From contig BEIC01000003.1 in the NCBI GenBank assembly GCA_002898875.1, positions 1-38,399 of the forward strand: a stretch of DNA of 38,399 bases. Reading direction: 5' to 3'. The translations under genes and the position numbers were made by a program. Under the pieces are notes generated by a model. The model worked only from the letters and a program-made list of their open reading frames with translations, did not search any database and was not told the DNA's origin. The stretch comes from a bacterium HR26. Its GTDB lineage: Bacteria; Chloroflexota; Chloroflexia; Thermomicrobiales; Thermomicrobiaceae. How positions within the stretch are numbered: the first letter of the stretch is position 1; each line of letters starts with the position of its first letter. Of this stretch, positions 1 to 8,990 are shown in pieces.

Positions 1-858
1 GCCTGCGAGCACCCCGCATGCGAGCAGCACCTCTCCGGCGACCCGCAGCCCGCTCGTCCGGGCGAGCAGCCCGGCCACTCGCAGCGCGGTGCCCGAGGCT
101 ACCAGGCCCAGCGCGACGGCGAGGACGGCGGAGCGTGGCGCCGGCGTGCGGAAGAAGAGCGGGAACGTGCGGCTGCCCATGGCCAAGGCGATCGGGAGCA
201 GGAATCCATAGAAGCCGATCACAGTTGCCGCGGTGCCGACCGGGCCCGGGATAAGCCCGCGGAGCAGGTCGTCGGTGGCCGCAGACCAAACACCGGTCAG
301 GTTGAGCAGCAGACCAGCTCCGTAGGCCGTCGACCCGACCAGCAGTGCCGCCGTGAAGACGCGAAGCGGCCGCTTGTGTGTGACGCCCGGCCGGCGCAGG
401 GTATCGGCGAGTGCCCAGACCAGCAGTCCCGCTCCGGCCAGCTCGAGCAACCCCGAGGCGATCAGCCCGGCGGCCACCGGAAGCGCAGCCGTGCTCTCGG
501 CCAACCCGGCCAGCAGCGGCTGGCTAAGGATGCGGAGCGCCAGCCCGGCGCCGAGGAGCAAGAGCCCGAGCCAGCAGATTCCCGGAGCGGGCGGGCTCAC
601 CCCGCGTAGCCGGGGGACGAAGTGCTGGGCCACGCCCAGCGTGATGAGCCCAGCGAAACCATAGATCTGCACATGCCCGTGGGCCTGGGCGAGCGCTGCC
701 GGCCAGCTCGCTGCCAGACCGGCCGGATCGGCAAGCAGAGCGAGCGAGCCTGAGGCGAAGCCGGCCAGGATCGCCAGCACGAGCCCGGCCACGGCGAAAC
801 CTCGCCAGACCTGCAGGGCAGGCGTGCTCGCCACCCTGGTGCTCGGTTCTCCGGTCAT
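1..858 (-). CDS. NnrS-like polytopic membrane protein, N-terminal part (runs off left edge)
   Basis: This frame is open from an ATG at 858 to base 1 (286 codons with no stop), so the gene continues outside the window and the ORF track missed it. The translation starts MTGEPSTRVASTPALQ and has at least six hydrophobic segments, for example FAVAGLVLAILAGFASGSLALL and AATVIGFYGFLLPIALAMG. Conserved-looking His-rich patches are HGHVQIYGFAGLITLGVAQHFVPRLRG (about residues 60-86) and GFYGFLLPIALAMGSRTFPLFFR (about 213-235). These resemble the NnrS/haem-copper-associated membrane family, some of whose members are linked to nitric oxide metabolism. It is divergent from folC. The membrane-protein call is firm. 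The NnrS assignment rests on motif memory and is moderate. The function is unknown. Confidence 0.6.
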   Translation of the reverse strand, partial: MTGEPSTRVASTPALQVWRGFAVAGLVLAILAGFASGSLALLADPAGLAASWPAALAQAHGHVQIYGFAGLITLGVAQHFVPRLRGVSPPAPGICWLGLLLLGAGLALRILSQPLLAGLAESTAALPVAAGLIASGLLELAGAGLLVWALADTLRRPGVTHKRPLRVFTAALLVGSTAYGAGLLLNLTGVWSAATDDLLRGLIPGPVGTAATVIGFYGFLLPIALAMGSRTFPLFFRTPAPRSAVLAVALGLVASGTALRVAGLLARTSGLRVAGEVLLACGVLAG

Positions 859-885
859 CTGCCAGCTCCATGCGTCATGGGCACA

Positions 886-914
886 CCTGCCGGGTACAGG
901 GAGCGGTCGGCAGG
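886..914. repeat. 7-bp inverted repeat in the divergent nnrS-like/folC gap
   Basis: CCTGCCG (886-892) and CGGCAGG (908-914) form perfect arms around a 15-nt loop. It lies 28 nt upstream of the membrane-protein start and about 170 nt upstream of folC. It could be an operator or a leader hairpin. In DNA of this GC content a 7-bp repeat may also be chance. Confidence 0.25.
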
Positions 915-1031
915 CGTCCGGTCAGATACGATAGCGCGGGTGGAGCTCGGGCGGGAGGGGCGTTATCGGCCCGCGCGGGTGGGGCCAGGTCAAGCCGCCG
1001 TGTCCGCGCCCGGGCAACCAAGCCTGGCCGC

Positions 1032-1040
1032 TGCTAGAAT
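1032..1040 (+). promoter_or_regulatory. Candidate extended -10 promoter of folC
   Basis: TGCTAGAAT carries the TGn extension and a five-of-six match to TATAAT. Transcription would start near 1047, leaving a leader of about 40 nt before the folC ATG. No convincing -35 hexamer is seen at 16-18 nt upstream, as is common for extended -10 promoters. Confidence 0.35.
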
Positions 1041-1085
1041 CACGCTGTCTCGCTGCGGGACGGCTGATGTGAGGGGCAAAGACAG

Positions 1086-2498
1086 ATGACCGAGTCCGTC
1101 GAGCAGGCGCTCGCGCAGTACCGGTGGGCCTCCGAGTACCTTCTCGGCCTCATCCAGGGGCCGCCCTCGCCGCCCCCGGGGGCGACGACGGAGGAGATCC
1201 GGGCGCGGGCCAGAGCTCGCCTCGAGCGGCTCGCCGGGTTCCTGGACTTCATCGGCCGGCCGCAGGATGCCTATCCCACGGTGCACGTCACCGGCACCTC
1301 CGGCAAGGGCTCGACGGCGACGCTCATCGCCAGCATCCTGACCCAGGCCGGCTACCGCACCGGGCTGCACCTCTCGCCCTACCTTCAGGTGGAGACCGAG
1401 AAGCTTCAGATCGATGGCCGGCTCCTGCCGGCGGATCGCTTCGCCCGCTACGTCGCCGAGCTGGACGGGCTGGTCGACTCCTGGGTCGCGCAGGGCGGCC
1501 AGCGCCTCACCTATGGCGAGTTCTGGGTGGCACTGACCTTCCTAGCCTTCGCCCGCGAGCAGGTCGACGTGGCGGTTGTCGAGGTGGGAGCCGGCGGGCG
1601 CTTCGACCTCACCAATGTGTTGTTGCCTGAAGTGGCGGTCATCACCTCGGTCGGGCTCGACCACGTGCGCACGCTGGGGCCGACGCTGCTCGACATCGCC
1701 TGGCACAAGGCCGGGATTATTAAGGCCGGCCGGCCGGCGGTGACGACCGTGACCGAACCCGGACCGCTCGCCGTGATCCGCCGCGAAGCCGAGATCCAGT
1801 CCGCTCCACTCGACGTGCTCTATCCCGGACAGGACTACGCAGTGCTCGACTGCGACGAGCAGGGCACCCGCATGCTCGATCTCCGGCGCGGCCGGGCCTA
1901 CCGGATCAGCCTGCCCGGGCGCTTCCAGGTCGCGAACGCTGCTGTTGCTATCGCGGCGGTCGAGAGACTCGGTCACCTGTCGCGTGGCCCGGTGGCCGAG
2001 GAGATCATCGCCGCCGGTCTGGAGCGGGCCCGCATCCCCGGGAGGGTCGAGGTGGTGCAGGCGACCCCGCAGGTGGTCCTGGATGGGGCGCACAATCCGG
2101 ACAAGGTCGGGGCCTTGCTCGAGAGCCTGGGCTGCCTGGGGCGTCCGCGTCGGCGGATCGTCGTCTTCGGGGTACTGGAGGGCCACGATGCGACGGCGAT
2201 GGCACGCCAGCTCAGCGTAGCCGCCGATCAGGCAGTGGTGACTGCGCCGGCCGCGGTGCAGCGCGAGCACGCGCCGCTGGAGCCGCTGGTCGAGACCTTT
2301 CAGACGCAGGGCTGCCCGGCGATCGCTATCCCCGAGCCGCTGGAAGCCGTGGCCTGGGCGCTGGGGCAGGCTGGGCCGGAGGACCAGGTGCTGGTGACCG
2401 GGTCGCTCTACCTGGTGGGCCAGGCTCGCGAGCGCTGGTACCCGGCGAGCGAGATCGTGCTCCAGTGCTCCTGCTGGCCGCTGGTGACTACCGGCTAG
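1086..2498 (+). CDS. folC: Bifunctional folylpolyglutamate synthase/dihydrofolate synthase
   Basis: Mur-ligase-family cytosolic enzyme that adds glutamate to dihydropteroate and to reduced folates using ATP. At 470 aa it is slightly longer than typical FolC (about 420-450). Visible motifs are the P-loop HVTGTSGKGST (about residues 67-77), GAGGRFDLTNVL (168-179), the HKAGIIK segment (207-213) that carries the lysine expected to be carbamylated, and the C-terminal domain motif VVLDGAHNPDKV (330-341). The ATG at 1086 follows GAGGGGCAAAGACAG, a reasonable ribosome-binding site. The gene stands alone between a divergent membrane-protein gene and the pot operon, from which a strong hairpin separates it. 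The residues past about 445 are rich in Trp/Cys and look like a non-conserved tail. Confidence 0.92.
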   Translation: MTESVEQALAQYRWASEYLLGLIQGPPSPPPGATTEEIRARARARLERLAGFLDFIGRPQDAYPTVHVTGTSGKGSTATLIASILTQAGYRTGLHLSPYLQVETEKLQIDGRLLPADRFARYVAELDGLVDSWVAQGGQRLTYGEFWVALTFLAFAREQVDVAVVEVGAGGRFDLTNVLLPEVAVITSVGLDHVRTLGPTLLDIAWHKAGIIKAGRPAVTTVTEPGPLAVIRREAEIQSAPLDVLYPGQDYAVLDCDEQGTRMLDLRRGRAYRISLPGRFQVANAAVAIAAVERLGHLSRGPVAEEIIAAGLERARIPGRVEVVQATPQVVLDGAHNPDKVGALLESLGCLGRPRRRIVVFGVLEGHDATAMARQLSVAADQAVVTAPAAVQREHAPLEPLVETFQTQGCPAIAIPEPLEAVAWALGQAGPEDQVLVTGSLYLVGQARERWYPASEIVLQCSCWPLVTTG

Positions 2499-2517
2499 CG
2501 CGCAGCAGGAGAGCGGT

Positions 2518-2540
2518 ACCCGCGCGTTCATGGCGCGGGT
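2518..2540 (+). terminator. Hairpin terminator candidate after folC
   Basis: ACCCGCGC (2518-2525) and GCGCGGGT (2533-2540) are perfect 8-bp arms around the loop GTTCATG, starting 20 nt after the folC stop. The following bases, CTCGATATCATC, are only moderately T-rich, so this is a strong stem without a classical U-tract. Confidence 0.5.
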
Positions 2541-2541
2541 C

Positions 2542-2571
2542 TCGATATCATCTAAGTGGACAGGGTAAAAT
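2542..2571 (+). promoter_or_regulatory. Candidate promoter of the potABCD operon
   Basis: TCGATA (2542-2547), 18 nt, then TAAAAT (2566-2571). The -10 matches five of six consensus bases and the -35 four of six. It lies directly after the folC hairpin and about 120 nt before the potA start. It is the only plausible sigma-70-type element I see in the gap. Confidence 0.35.
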
Positions 2572-2690
2572 AGCGAAGGTTCCAGTGCGCTTGCCGATCG
2601 CGACACTGGTCAACCCACCGAGCTATCAGCATACCTGAGCGCCGCGAGCGATTCCCCCGGGCACGGGGCGTGAGTGGGGGAGGAGACAGC

Positions 2691-3791
2691 TTGGGCCGCA
2701 CCGCCGACGTCGAGCTGCGCAACGTCAGCAAGGTTTTCGACAACTCTGTCGTCGCGGTCGACGACGTCTCGCTCGAGATCGAGCCGGGAGAGTTCTTCTC
2801 GCTGCTGGGACCATCCGGGTGCGGCAAGACGACCACGTTGCGGATGATCGCCGGCTTCGAGATGCCGACTTCCGGTGAGATCTATATCGAGGGCCGGCCG
2901 ATGGGGGAGACCCCGCCCTTCCGTCGCAACGTCAACACGGTCTTCCAGAACTACGCGCTCTTCCCGCACATGACGGTAGCGGAAAACGTCGCCTTCGGGC
3001 TGCGCATGAAGCGGGTGCCGAGGGACGAGATCGCCCGCCGGGTACGGGAGGCGCTCCAGCTCGTCCGGCTGGCCGGCTTCGAAGACCGCTACCCACGCCA
3101 GCTCTCCGGCGGCCAGCAGCAGCGCGTGGCCCTCGCCCGAGCTCTGATCAACCGGCCCCGCGTGCTGCTCCTCGATGAGCCCTTGGGCGCCCTCGATCTC
3201 AAGCTACGCAAGGAGATGCAGCTCGAGCTCAAACACCTCCAGATGACGGTCGGCATCACCTTCATCTACGTGACTCACGATCAGGAAGAGGCGCTGACGA
3301 TGTCCGACCGGATCGCGGTCATGAACGCCGGCCGCGTGCTCCAGGTCGGCACCCCTTTGGAGATCTACGAGCGGCCGAGCAGCCGGTTCGTCGCCGACTT
3401 CATCGGTGAGTCGAACTTCCTGGAGGGGCGGGTGACCGGGCTCAATGGGCAGCAGGTGACGGTGGTGATCGACGACCGCGTGCCGGTGCCGGCGCGCGCG
3501 CAGGACGGCCTGGCCGTCGGCGAGCAGGTGACGGTGGCCATCCGGCCGGAGAAGATCCGCCTGCGCCCGCCAGGCATGGAGCGAACCGATGGGTGTGTCC
3601 GCGGCCGCGTAGAAGAGGTGGTCTACATCGGAACCGACACGTACTACTTGGTCCGGCTGACCGAGCGCTGCACCGTGCGCGTGCGCGTGCAGAACAGCCA
3701 GAACCGGCTCGACAGCGGCGAGGCGGTCGGTGAAGGCGCGGAGGTCCTGCTGAGCTGGGTCCCGGAGACCGCGATGGTGCTGAAGGCATGA
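2691..3791 (+). CDS. potA: Spermidine/putrescine-type ABC transporter, ATP-binding subunit
   Basis: Cytoplasmic ATPase energising the importer formed with the next three genes. Counted from the TTG at 2691 (366 aa), the landmarks are Walker [10 protein letters not shown] (40-48), Q-loop FQN (85-87), signature LSGGQQQR (138-145), Walker [13 protein letters not shown] (158-169) and switch YVTHDQEE (193-200), followed by a C-terminal TOBE region. This is the usual PotA length and layout. I prefer TTG 2691 because GGGGGAGGAGAC sits just upstream with good spacing. The longer GTG start at 2670 in the ORF track has no such site and would include the Shine-Dalgarno sequence in the coding region. The substrate is inferred from the PotD-like partner; spermidine, putrescine or a related cation are all possible. 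Confidence 0.9.
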   Translation: MGRTADVELRNVSKVFDNSVVAVDDVSLEIEPGEFFSLLGPSGCGKTTTLRMIAGFEMPTSGEIYIEGRPMGETPPFRRNVNTVFQNYALFPHMTVAENVAFGLRMKRVPRDEIARRVREALQLVRLAGFEDRYPRQLSGGQQQRVALARALINRPRVLLLDEPLGALDLKLRKEMQLELKHLQMTVGITFIYVTHDQEEALTMSDRIAVMNAGRVLQVGTPLEIYERPSSRFVADFIGESNFLEGRVTGLNGQQVTVVIDDRVPVPARAQDGLAVGEQVTVAIRPEKIRLRPPGMERTDGCVRGRVEEVVYIGTDTYYLVRLTERCTVRVRVQNSQNRLDSGEAVGEGAEVLLSWVPETAMVLKA

Positions 3792-3870
3792 GCGCCGGTA
3801 CGCGGCCTGGCTTGCGGGCGCAGGATCGCCGTCTCGTCGATCCGGTCGATCAGACAAAGGGGAGCTGAGC

Positions 3871-4788
3871 GTGGCGCTGGCCGAGCGGGTCGAGACACAG
3901 CCGGAGCGACCGGCGAGCCTGGCGGCCCGCGTGGTCGACTGGATCCGCCGGCGCTCGGGGGTGAAGCTCTCGCTGGTCCTGGGACCGGGGGCGTTCTGGC
4001 TCGTGGTCTTCTTCCTCATCCCCCTGGGCGTGGTGCTGGCCTACAGCTTCGCCAGCCGCGGCGCCTATGGCCAGGTGATCTGGCGCCTCACACTCGAGAA
4101 CTACACCCGGTTCTTCGACTGGCTCTACATCCGCGTCTTCCTCGTCTCCGTCTGGATCGCGCTGCTCACGACCGTTATCTGCCTCGTCATCGGCTACCCG
4201 TTCGCCTTCGTGATGGCCCGGGTGCCGCGCCGCTGGCGCAACGCGCTGCTGGTGCTGGTGATGGTGCCCTTCTGGACCAACTTCCTGGTCCGAACCTACG
4301 CTATCATGCTGCTGCTGCGCAACGAGGGGTTGATCAACAGCGCGCTCCGGTGGCTTGGGATCATCGAGCAGCCAGTCACCATGCTCTTCACCACCTTCGC
4401 CGTGGTGCTGGGGCTAGTCTACGGCTACCTGCCCTTCATGATCTTGCCGCTGTACGCCTCCATCGAGAAGTTCGATTTCACCCTGGTGGAGGCAGCGCAG
4501 GACCTGGGGGCCAACACCTGGCAGGTCTTCACCCGGGTGATGCTGCCGCTGACCATGCCGGGCGTGGTGGCGGGATCCATCCTTGTCTTCATCCCGTCGG
4601 TCGGCGCCTTCGTCACGCCGGATCTCTTGGGCGGCGGTAAGGTGGTCATGATCGGCAACCTGATCCAGCAGCAGTTCCTGACGGTTCGGCACTGGCCGTT
4701 CGGCTCGGCAGTCTCCTTCGTCCTGATGGCCGTGGTGCTGATCTCGACGATGGCCTACTTCCGGGTCGGCGGGGAGCGACGGGTATGA
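3871..4788 (+). CDS. potB: Spermidine/putrescine-type ABC transporter permease 1
   Basis: Inner-membrane permease of 305 aa, start GTG 3871 with the ribosome-binding site AAAGGGGAG upstream. About six transmembrane segments are visible, beginning SLVLGPGAFWLVVFFLIPLGVVLAY (about residues 36-60). The EAA loop that docks on the ATPase reads LVEAAQDLGANTWQVFTRVMLPLTMPG (about 206-232). An N-terminal basic extension of about 30 residues precedes the first membrane helix. It overlaps potC by ATGA. Membership in the PotB/PotC permease family is clear; the transported substrate is inferred. Confidence 0.88.
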   Translation: MALAERVETQPERPASLAARVVDWIRRRSGVKLSLVLGPGAFWLVVFFLIPLGVVLAYSFASRGAYGQVIWRLTLENYTRFFDWLYIRVFLVSVWIALLTTVICLVIGYPFAFVMARVPRRWRNALLVLVMVPFWTNFLVRTYAIMLLLRNEGLINSALRWLGIIEQPVTMLFTTFAVVLGLVYGYLPFMILPLYASIEKFDFTLVEAAQDLGANTWQVFTRVMLPLTMPGVVAGSILVFIPSVGAFVTPDLLGGGKVVMIGNLIQQQFLTVRHWPFGSAVSFVLMAVVLISTMAYFRVGGERRV

Positions 4789-5648
4789 GCACGACGGCGA
4801 CGACAGCCCCACAGACTGCGCCGCTCGCGACCCGGCGACGCTGGCGGCTGAAGCCAGGCTGGCTGGTGCTCAACAGCAACGTGCTGCTCACCTTCCTCTT
4901 CCTGTATGCTCCCATCGTGATCCTGGTCATCTTCAGCTTCAACGCCTCGCGCCAGCAAGCGGTCTGGGTCGGCTTCACGATCGAGTGGTACGAGCAGATG
5001 ATAAGGGACGAGAGGGTCATCGCCGCGGCCAAGAACAGCCTGATCATCGCGCTGGTCTCGACGGCGGTCTCGACGGTCATCGGCACGCTCACCGCCCTGG
5101 CGCTCGATCGCTTCCGCTTCCGGGCCAAGACCGCCTTCGAGGGGGCGATGTACCTGCCGATCATCGTGCCGGAGATCGTGATGGCGATCTCGCTTCTGGT
5201 CTTCTTCAACACCTCGTTCAACCTGCTCGACCGCTGGCTCGGCCTCACGCTCAAGTTCGGGCTGGGAACGATCACGATCGCGCACATCGCCTTCTCCTTC
5301 CCCTTCGTGGCTGTGGTCGTTCGTGCCCGGCTGGCCGACTTCGACCGCACGCTCGAGCAGGCGGCCCAGGACCTCGGTGCCAACGAATGGCAGACCTTCC
5401 GCTACGTGACGCTGCCGCTGCTGATGCCCGGCATCCTGGCCGGTGCGCTGCTGGCCTTCACGCTCTCGATCGACGACTTCGTGATTACCTTCTTCAACGC
5501 GGGGATCGGCGCCACGACGCTGCCGCTCGAGATCTACGGCCGCATCCGGCGCGGGATCACCCCTGAGGTCAATGCGCTCTCGGCGGTGCTGCTGCTCGCC
5601 TCGATCGCGCTCGTGCTCGGATCGGTGCTCCTGCAACGCCGGCGATAG
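4785..5648 (+). CDS. potC: Spermidine/putrescine-type ABC transporter permease 2
   Basis: Second membrane permease, 287 aa, starting at the ATG that overlaps the potB TGA by four bases, a sign of translational coupling. The first membrane span is VLLTFLFLYAPIVILVIFSF (about residues 29-48), and the EAA loop reads LEQAAQDLGANEWQTFRYVTLPLLMPG (about 190-216). The segment SIDDFVITFFNAG near 227-239 is typical of PotC/PotI proteins. With PotB it would form the translocation channel. Confidence 0.88.
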   Translation: MSTTATTAPQTAPLATRRRWRLKPGWLVLNSNVLLTFLFLYAPIVILVIFSFNASRQQAVWVGFTIEWYEQMIRDERVIAAAKNSLIIALVSTAVSTVIGTLTALALDRFRFRAKTAFEGAMYLPIIVPEIVMAISLLVFFNTSFNLLDRWLGLTLKFGLGTITIAHIAFSFPFVAVVVRARLADFDRTLEQAAQDLGANEWQTFRYVTLPLLMPGILAGALLAFTLSIDDFVITFFNAGIGATTLPLEIYGRIRRGITPEVNALSAVLLLASIALVLGSVLLQRRR

Positions 5649-5740
5649 AGTGGAGGTGACCAAAGGGAGCTCAGCTCAAGGTGGGGTCAACCAGACTATC
5701 GGTATACCTGTGTGCAGCAGCCAACCGTGAGGAGGACGAC

Positions 5741-6994
5741 ATGAGGCAGGATACCCGCGTGCTACGGCTCATCCGAACCTGGCAGCAGGGCCGGCTCTCC
5801 CGTCGTGAGCTCATCCGCCGGCTCACGCTTATGGGGCTGAGCCTGCCGGCCATCGCTGCCCTGCTCGCCGCCTGCGCCCGCCAGGCCGAGACGCCGACGG
5901 CGGTGCCAGGCGGAATCACGCCGGCCGCTGGGGAGACGCCGGCTGCGGGCGAGACTCCTGCTGCTGGCGAGACGCCGGCTGCGGGCGGCATCCCTGACTA
6001 CATCGACCGCAGCAAGCTGGACAAGGAGCTAAACTTCTACAACTGGTCCGAATACCACGACCCCGAGGTGATCACCGAGTTCGAGCAGACCTACGGCGTG
6101 AAGGTGACCCAGGATACCTATGCCAGCAACGAGGACCTGCTGGCCAAGCTGCAGGGTGGTGCTACCGGCTACGACGTGATCGTCCCCTCGGACTACATGG
6201 TCAGCATCATGATCAACCTGGGGATGCTCGAGCCGCTCGATTACGACGTGATCCGGACCATCGAGCACATCGATCCCAACAACCTGAAGCCGTACTACGA
6301 CCCGGAGAACACCTACAGCGTCCCCTACATGTGGGGCACCTCCGGCTATAGCTACGACACCGCGGTCCTGGGCGAGGATCTGGAGAGCTGGAAGGAGGTC
6401 TTCGAGCCACGCCCGGAGGCGCAGGGCAAGATCGTCATGCTCGACGACCAGCGGGAGGTCATCGGCGCGGCCCTGATGTACCTCGGCTACTCGATCAACG
6501 AGACCAGCGACGAGGCACTCGCCAAGGTCAAGGAGCTGCTCTTGGCCCAGAAGCCGTACGTCCTGGCCTACAGCAGCCAGAACAACGACGACCTGCTCGT
6601 GGCCGGCGAGGCCGTTATCTCACACATCTGGACCGGAGATGCACTGCTGGCGGAGCAGGAGCGCGAGGGCCTGCGCTACGTGATCCCGATGGAGGGCTGC
6701 ACCGTCTGGCAGGACAACCTCTGCGTGCCGGCAAGCGCGCCGCACAAGTACACAGCGATGGCGTTCATCGACTTCATGAACCGGCCCGACATCGCCGCCC
6801 GCAACGCGAACTTCATCTGGTACGGCTGCCCGAACAAGACGGCGCGTGAGCAGGGGCTCATCGACGAGGCGATGCTCAACCATCCCGGCGTCTACCCGCC
6901 GGACGAGGTGTGGCAACGGCTCCAGTGGATCGAGGACGTCGGCGAGGACACGCTCAAGTACGACCGGCTCTGGACCGAGATCAAGACGGCGTAG
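5741..6994 (+). CDS. potD: Spermidine/putrescine-type ABC transporter, substrate-binding lipoprotein
   Basis: Extracytoplasmic polyamine-type binding protein, 417 aa from ATG 5741, which follows GAGGAGGACGAC; the ORF-track GTG at 5681 has no comparable site. The N-terminus contains RRELIRRLTLMGLSLPAIAALLAAC, a lipoprotein signal with a lipobox Cys at about residue 45 and a twin-arginine-like start. A low-complexity linker with TPAAGE repeats (about 59-82) tethers the mature domain. The domain begins LNFYNWSEYHDPEVITEFEQTYGVKVT, the hallmark of PotD/PotF proteins, and includes VIVPSDYMV and YSVPYMWGTSGYSYD. It closes the potABCD operon. The ligand is inferred; no residue-level specificity was deduced. 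Confidence 0.9.
   Translation: MRQDTRVLRLIRTWQQGRLSRRELIRRLTLMGLSLPAIAALLAACARQAETPTAVPGGITPAAGETPAAGETPAAGETPAAGGIPDYIDRSKLDKELNFYNWSEYHDPEVITEFEQTYGVKVTQDTYASNEDLLAKLQGGATGYDVIVPSDYMVSIMINLGMLEPLDYDVIRTIEHIDPNNLKPYYDPENTYSVPYMWGTSGYSYDTAVLGEDLESWKEVFEPRPEAQGKIVMLDDQREVIGAALMYLGYSINETSDEALAKVKELLLAQKPYVLAYSSQNNDDLLVAGEAVISHIWTGDALLAEQEREGLRYVIPMEGCTVWQDNLCVPASAPHKYTAMAFIDFMNRPDIAARNANFIWYGCPNKTAREQGLIDEAMLNHPGVYPPDEVWQRLQWIEDVGEDTLKYDRLWTEIKTA
5915..5986 (+). repeat. Four 18-bp tandem units in potD linker (TPAAG[E/G])
   Basis: Units begin at 5915, 5933, 5951 and 5969. Units two and four are identical (GAGACGCCGGCTGCGGGC), unit three differs at synonymous sites, and unit one is diverged. They encode the flexible spacer between the lipid-anchored Cys and the binding domain. 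The copy number is likely to vary between strains. Confidence 0.75.
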
Positions 6995-7136
6995 CGCGCC
7001 TGACGGCGTCGCGCTCTCACGCCCGGACGGGAGCAAGATGGCCCTTGCCCGGATGCTCCATCCGCAGCGCGCGGCGTGGCGAGGGGGCGAGCAGGGCGTA
7101 GCGGATCACCTGCCGCCCGGTCTCTCCCGGCTCACT

Positions 7137-7185
7137 CCTCTCACCGTGCCAGCGGCGGGTCAACGGCGAGATCGGCGGTGAGAGG
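7137..7185. terminator. Inverted repeat between convergent potD and D-aminoacylase genes
   Basis: CCTCTCACCG (7137-7146) and CGGTGAGAGG (7176-7185) are perfect 10-bp arms separated by 29 nt. The element lies 27 nt beyond the D-aminoacylase stop and about 140 nt beyond the potD stop. It may act as a bidirectional terminator or RNA 3-prime stabiliser. The large loop and lack of a T-run keep confidence low. Confidence 0.35.
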
Positions 7186-7212
7186 TCAGCGGTGTGCTTC
7201 CGTGCGAGCGCG

Positions 7213-8832
7213 CTACTCCGGGCAGCCGCTGGCGCCCCAGCGTAGCACCCGGCCGGGCCGGGCGCCGGTGTGTCGCCCCTCGGCCACCACCGGCACGCCG
7301 TTGACGACGACCCAGTCGATCCCGACCGGATACCGGTGCGGCTTGGCCCAGGTCGCCGTCTCGTCCACGGTGGACGGGTCGAAGACGACGACATCGGCCT
7401 TGTACCCGGTGACCAGCCGGCCCCGGTCCTTGAGCCCCAGCCGGTGTGCTGGCAGCCCGGTCATCTTGCGGACGGCCTCCGGTAGGCTCAGCACGCGCTC
7501 CTCGCGCACGTAGTGGCCGAGCACGCGCGGGTAGGTTCCGTAGGAGCGCGGGTGTGGCTTGCCGCGCGCCAGTGGCCCGTCGGCTGCGAGCGAGGAGCCA
7601 TCTGAGCCGACCATGACCAGCGGGTGGCGCATGATCTCGCGCACGTCGTCCTCGCTCATCGCAAAGCGGATGATCGCGACGTCACCCGCGGCCGCCTCGA
7701 GCAGCCGCAGCACCGTCTCCTCTGGCTCGACCCCCAGCTCCTCGGCAATCGCCGCGATCGTCTTCCCCTCCCAGCTCGGGTTGGGGGCGAAGGAAGCGAC
7801 GACGATATCGTCGAAGGTGCAGCCGCTCATCAGCGGGTTCGGCCAGTCGGGTGCGCCTTCGGTGATCTGGCGCCGGATCAGTGCCCGCTGCTCGGCGTCG
7901 GCGAGCCGGCCCAGCATCGCCTCGGTGCCACCGCTGAGCGCCCAGGGCGGTAGCACGGCGGTCAGTGTAGTGCTGCTGGCGACGTAGGGATACTGGTCGG
8001 CCATCACGTCCACGCCGTCGGCGCGGGCGCGCTCGATCAGCGAGAGCAGCTCCGGCGCGCGTCCCCAGTTGTTCCGCCCAGTTGCCTTCAGGTGGGAAAC
8101 CTGCACCGGCACCCCAGCCTGTCGGCCGACCTCGATCGCCTCCGCGACCGCCTGGGCCACGGTGTCGCCCTCGCCGCGGATGTGGCTGGTGTACAGCCGC
8201 CCGTACTCGCGCAGCACCTGAGCCAGGGCCACGATCTCGTCGGTGTCGGCGTACATGCTCGGCGCGTAGATCAGGCCCGTCGAGAGACCGAGCGCTCCCT
8301 GCTCGAGCTCCCGGCGGAGCAGCTCCTGCATCGCTCGCAGCTCATCCAGGCTTGGTCGCCGTTGCTCCGGTCCCATCACCGCCGTGCGCAGCGTGCCGTG
8401 CCCGACTAGGAAGGCGACGTTGAGCGCGACGCCGCGCTCCTCCAACTTCGCCATCACGTCGCCGGTCGACTGCCAGCGCCAGCGCTGCAGCTCGTCGTCG
8501 GGTGGCGCCAGCCGGCGCAGCCGCCGCTCCACCGCCGCCGTCCACGGCCCCGGCGAGGTGCCGCAGTTACCCACCACCTCGAGCGTGACGCCCTGCATCA
8601 CCTTGCTCATGGCGCGGCCATCGACGAGCAGCGGCAGCTCGGAGTGGGTGTGGATGTCGATGAACCCCGGCGCGACGACCTTGCCGCGCGCCTGGATCAC
8701 CCGGCGCGCCGGCGCGTCGCCGAGCTGCCCGATGGCCGCGATCCGGTCCCGCTCGATCGCCACGTCGGCCTGGAATCCGGCCCGGCCGCTGCCGTCGATA
8801 ACCTCACCGCCGCGGATCAGCAAGTCGTACAC
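7213..8832 (-). CDS. N-acyl-D-amino-acid deacylase (D-aminoacylase family amidohydrolase)
   Basis: Zinc-dependent amidohydrolase of 539 aa, close to the usual 480-540. It starts at GTG 8832 behind GGAGAGGGGAGGGAAC. Motifs are the metal-binding FIDIHTHSE (His61, His63), VGNCGTSPGP with the Cys90 position that bridges metal in D-aminoacylases, the SHIRGEGD and VSHLKATGRNNWG segments, and VGSDGSSLAADGPLARGKPHPRSYGT with the catalytic-type Asp. Characterised relatives hydrolyse N-acyl-D-amino acids in the cytoplasm. Some close relatives act on other imides or dipeptides, so the exact substrate is open. It is convergent with potD, and a palindromic repeat separates it from the upstream HAD gene. 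Confidence 0.85.
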   Translation of the reverse strand: MYDLLIRGGEVIDGSGRAGFQADVAIERDRIAAIGQLGDAPARRVIQARGKVVAPGFIDIHTHSELPLLVDGRAMSKVMQGVTLEVVGNCGTSPGPWTAAVERRLRRLAPPDDELQRWRWQSTGDVMAKLEERGVALNVAFLVGHGTLRTAVMGPEQRRPSLDELRAMQELLRRELEQGALGLSTGLIYAPSMYADTDEIVALAQVLREYGRLYTSHIRGEGDTVAQAVAEAIEVGRQAGVPVQVSHLKATGRNNWGRAPELLSLIERARADGVDVMADQYPYVASSTTLTAVLPPWALSGGTEAMLGRLADAEQRALIRRQITEGAPDWPNPLMSGCTFDDIVVASFAPNPSWEGKTIAAIAEELGVEPEETVLRLLEAAAGDVAIIRFAMSEDDVREIMRHPLVMVGSDGSSLAADGPLARGKPHPRSYGTYPRVLGHYVREERVLSLPEAVRKMTGLPAHRLGLKDRGRLVTGYKADVVVFDPSTVDETATWAKPHRYPVGIDWVVVNGVPVVAEGRHTGARPGRVLRWGASGCPE

Positions 8833-8990
8833 GCGTGTTCCCTCCCCTCTCCTGCCTGGCTCGCTCGCGTCCCCGTGCTCAGCTCCCCGCTGTCCCCGTC
8901 CCTGGCTTCCACCGGGACCACGAGGGCGGCCTCTCCACTACGCCTGAACCCACCCACGTCACGCCTTCTTCCCAGCGGGACTATCATAAA

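Noticed and set aside
524-871. 115-aa minus-strand ORF in the track
   Set aside because: It is the +1 shadow of the NnrS-like gene; the true frame starts at ATG 858 and gives membrane helices, while this frame gives Arg/Gly/Ala-rich sequence.
970-979. CCCGCGCGGG palindrome upstream of folC
   Set aside because: Too short and compositionally trivial in GC-rich DNA.
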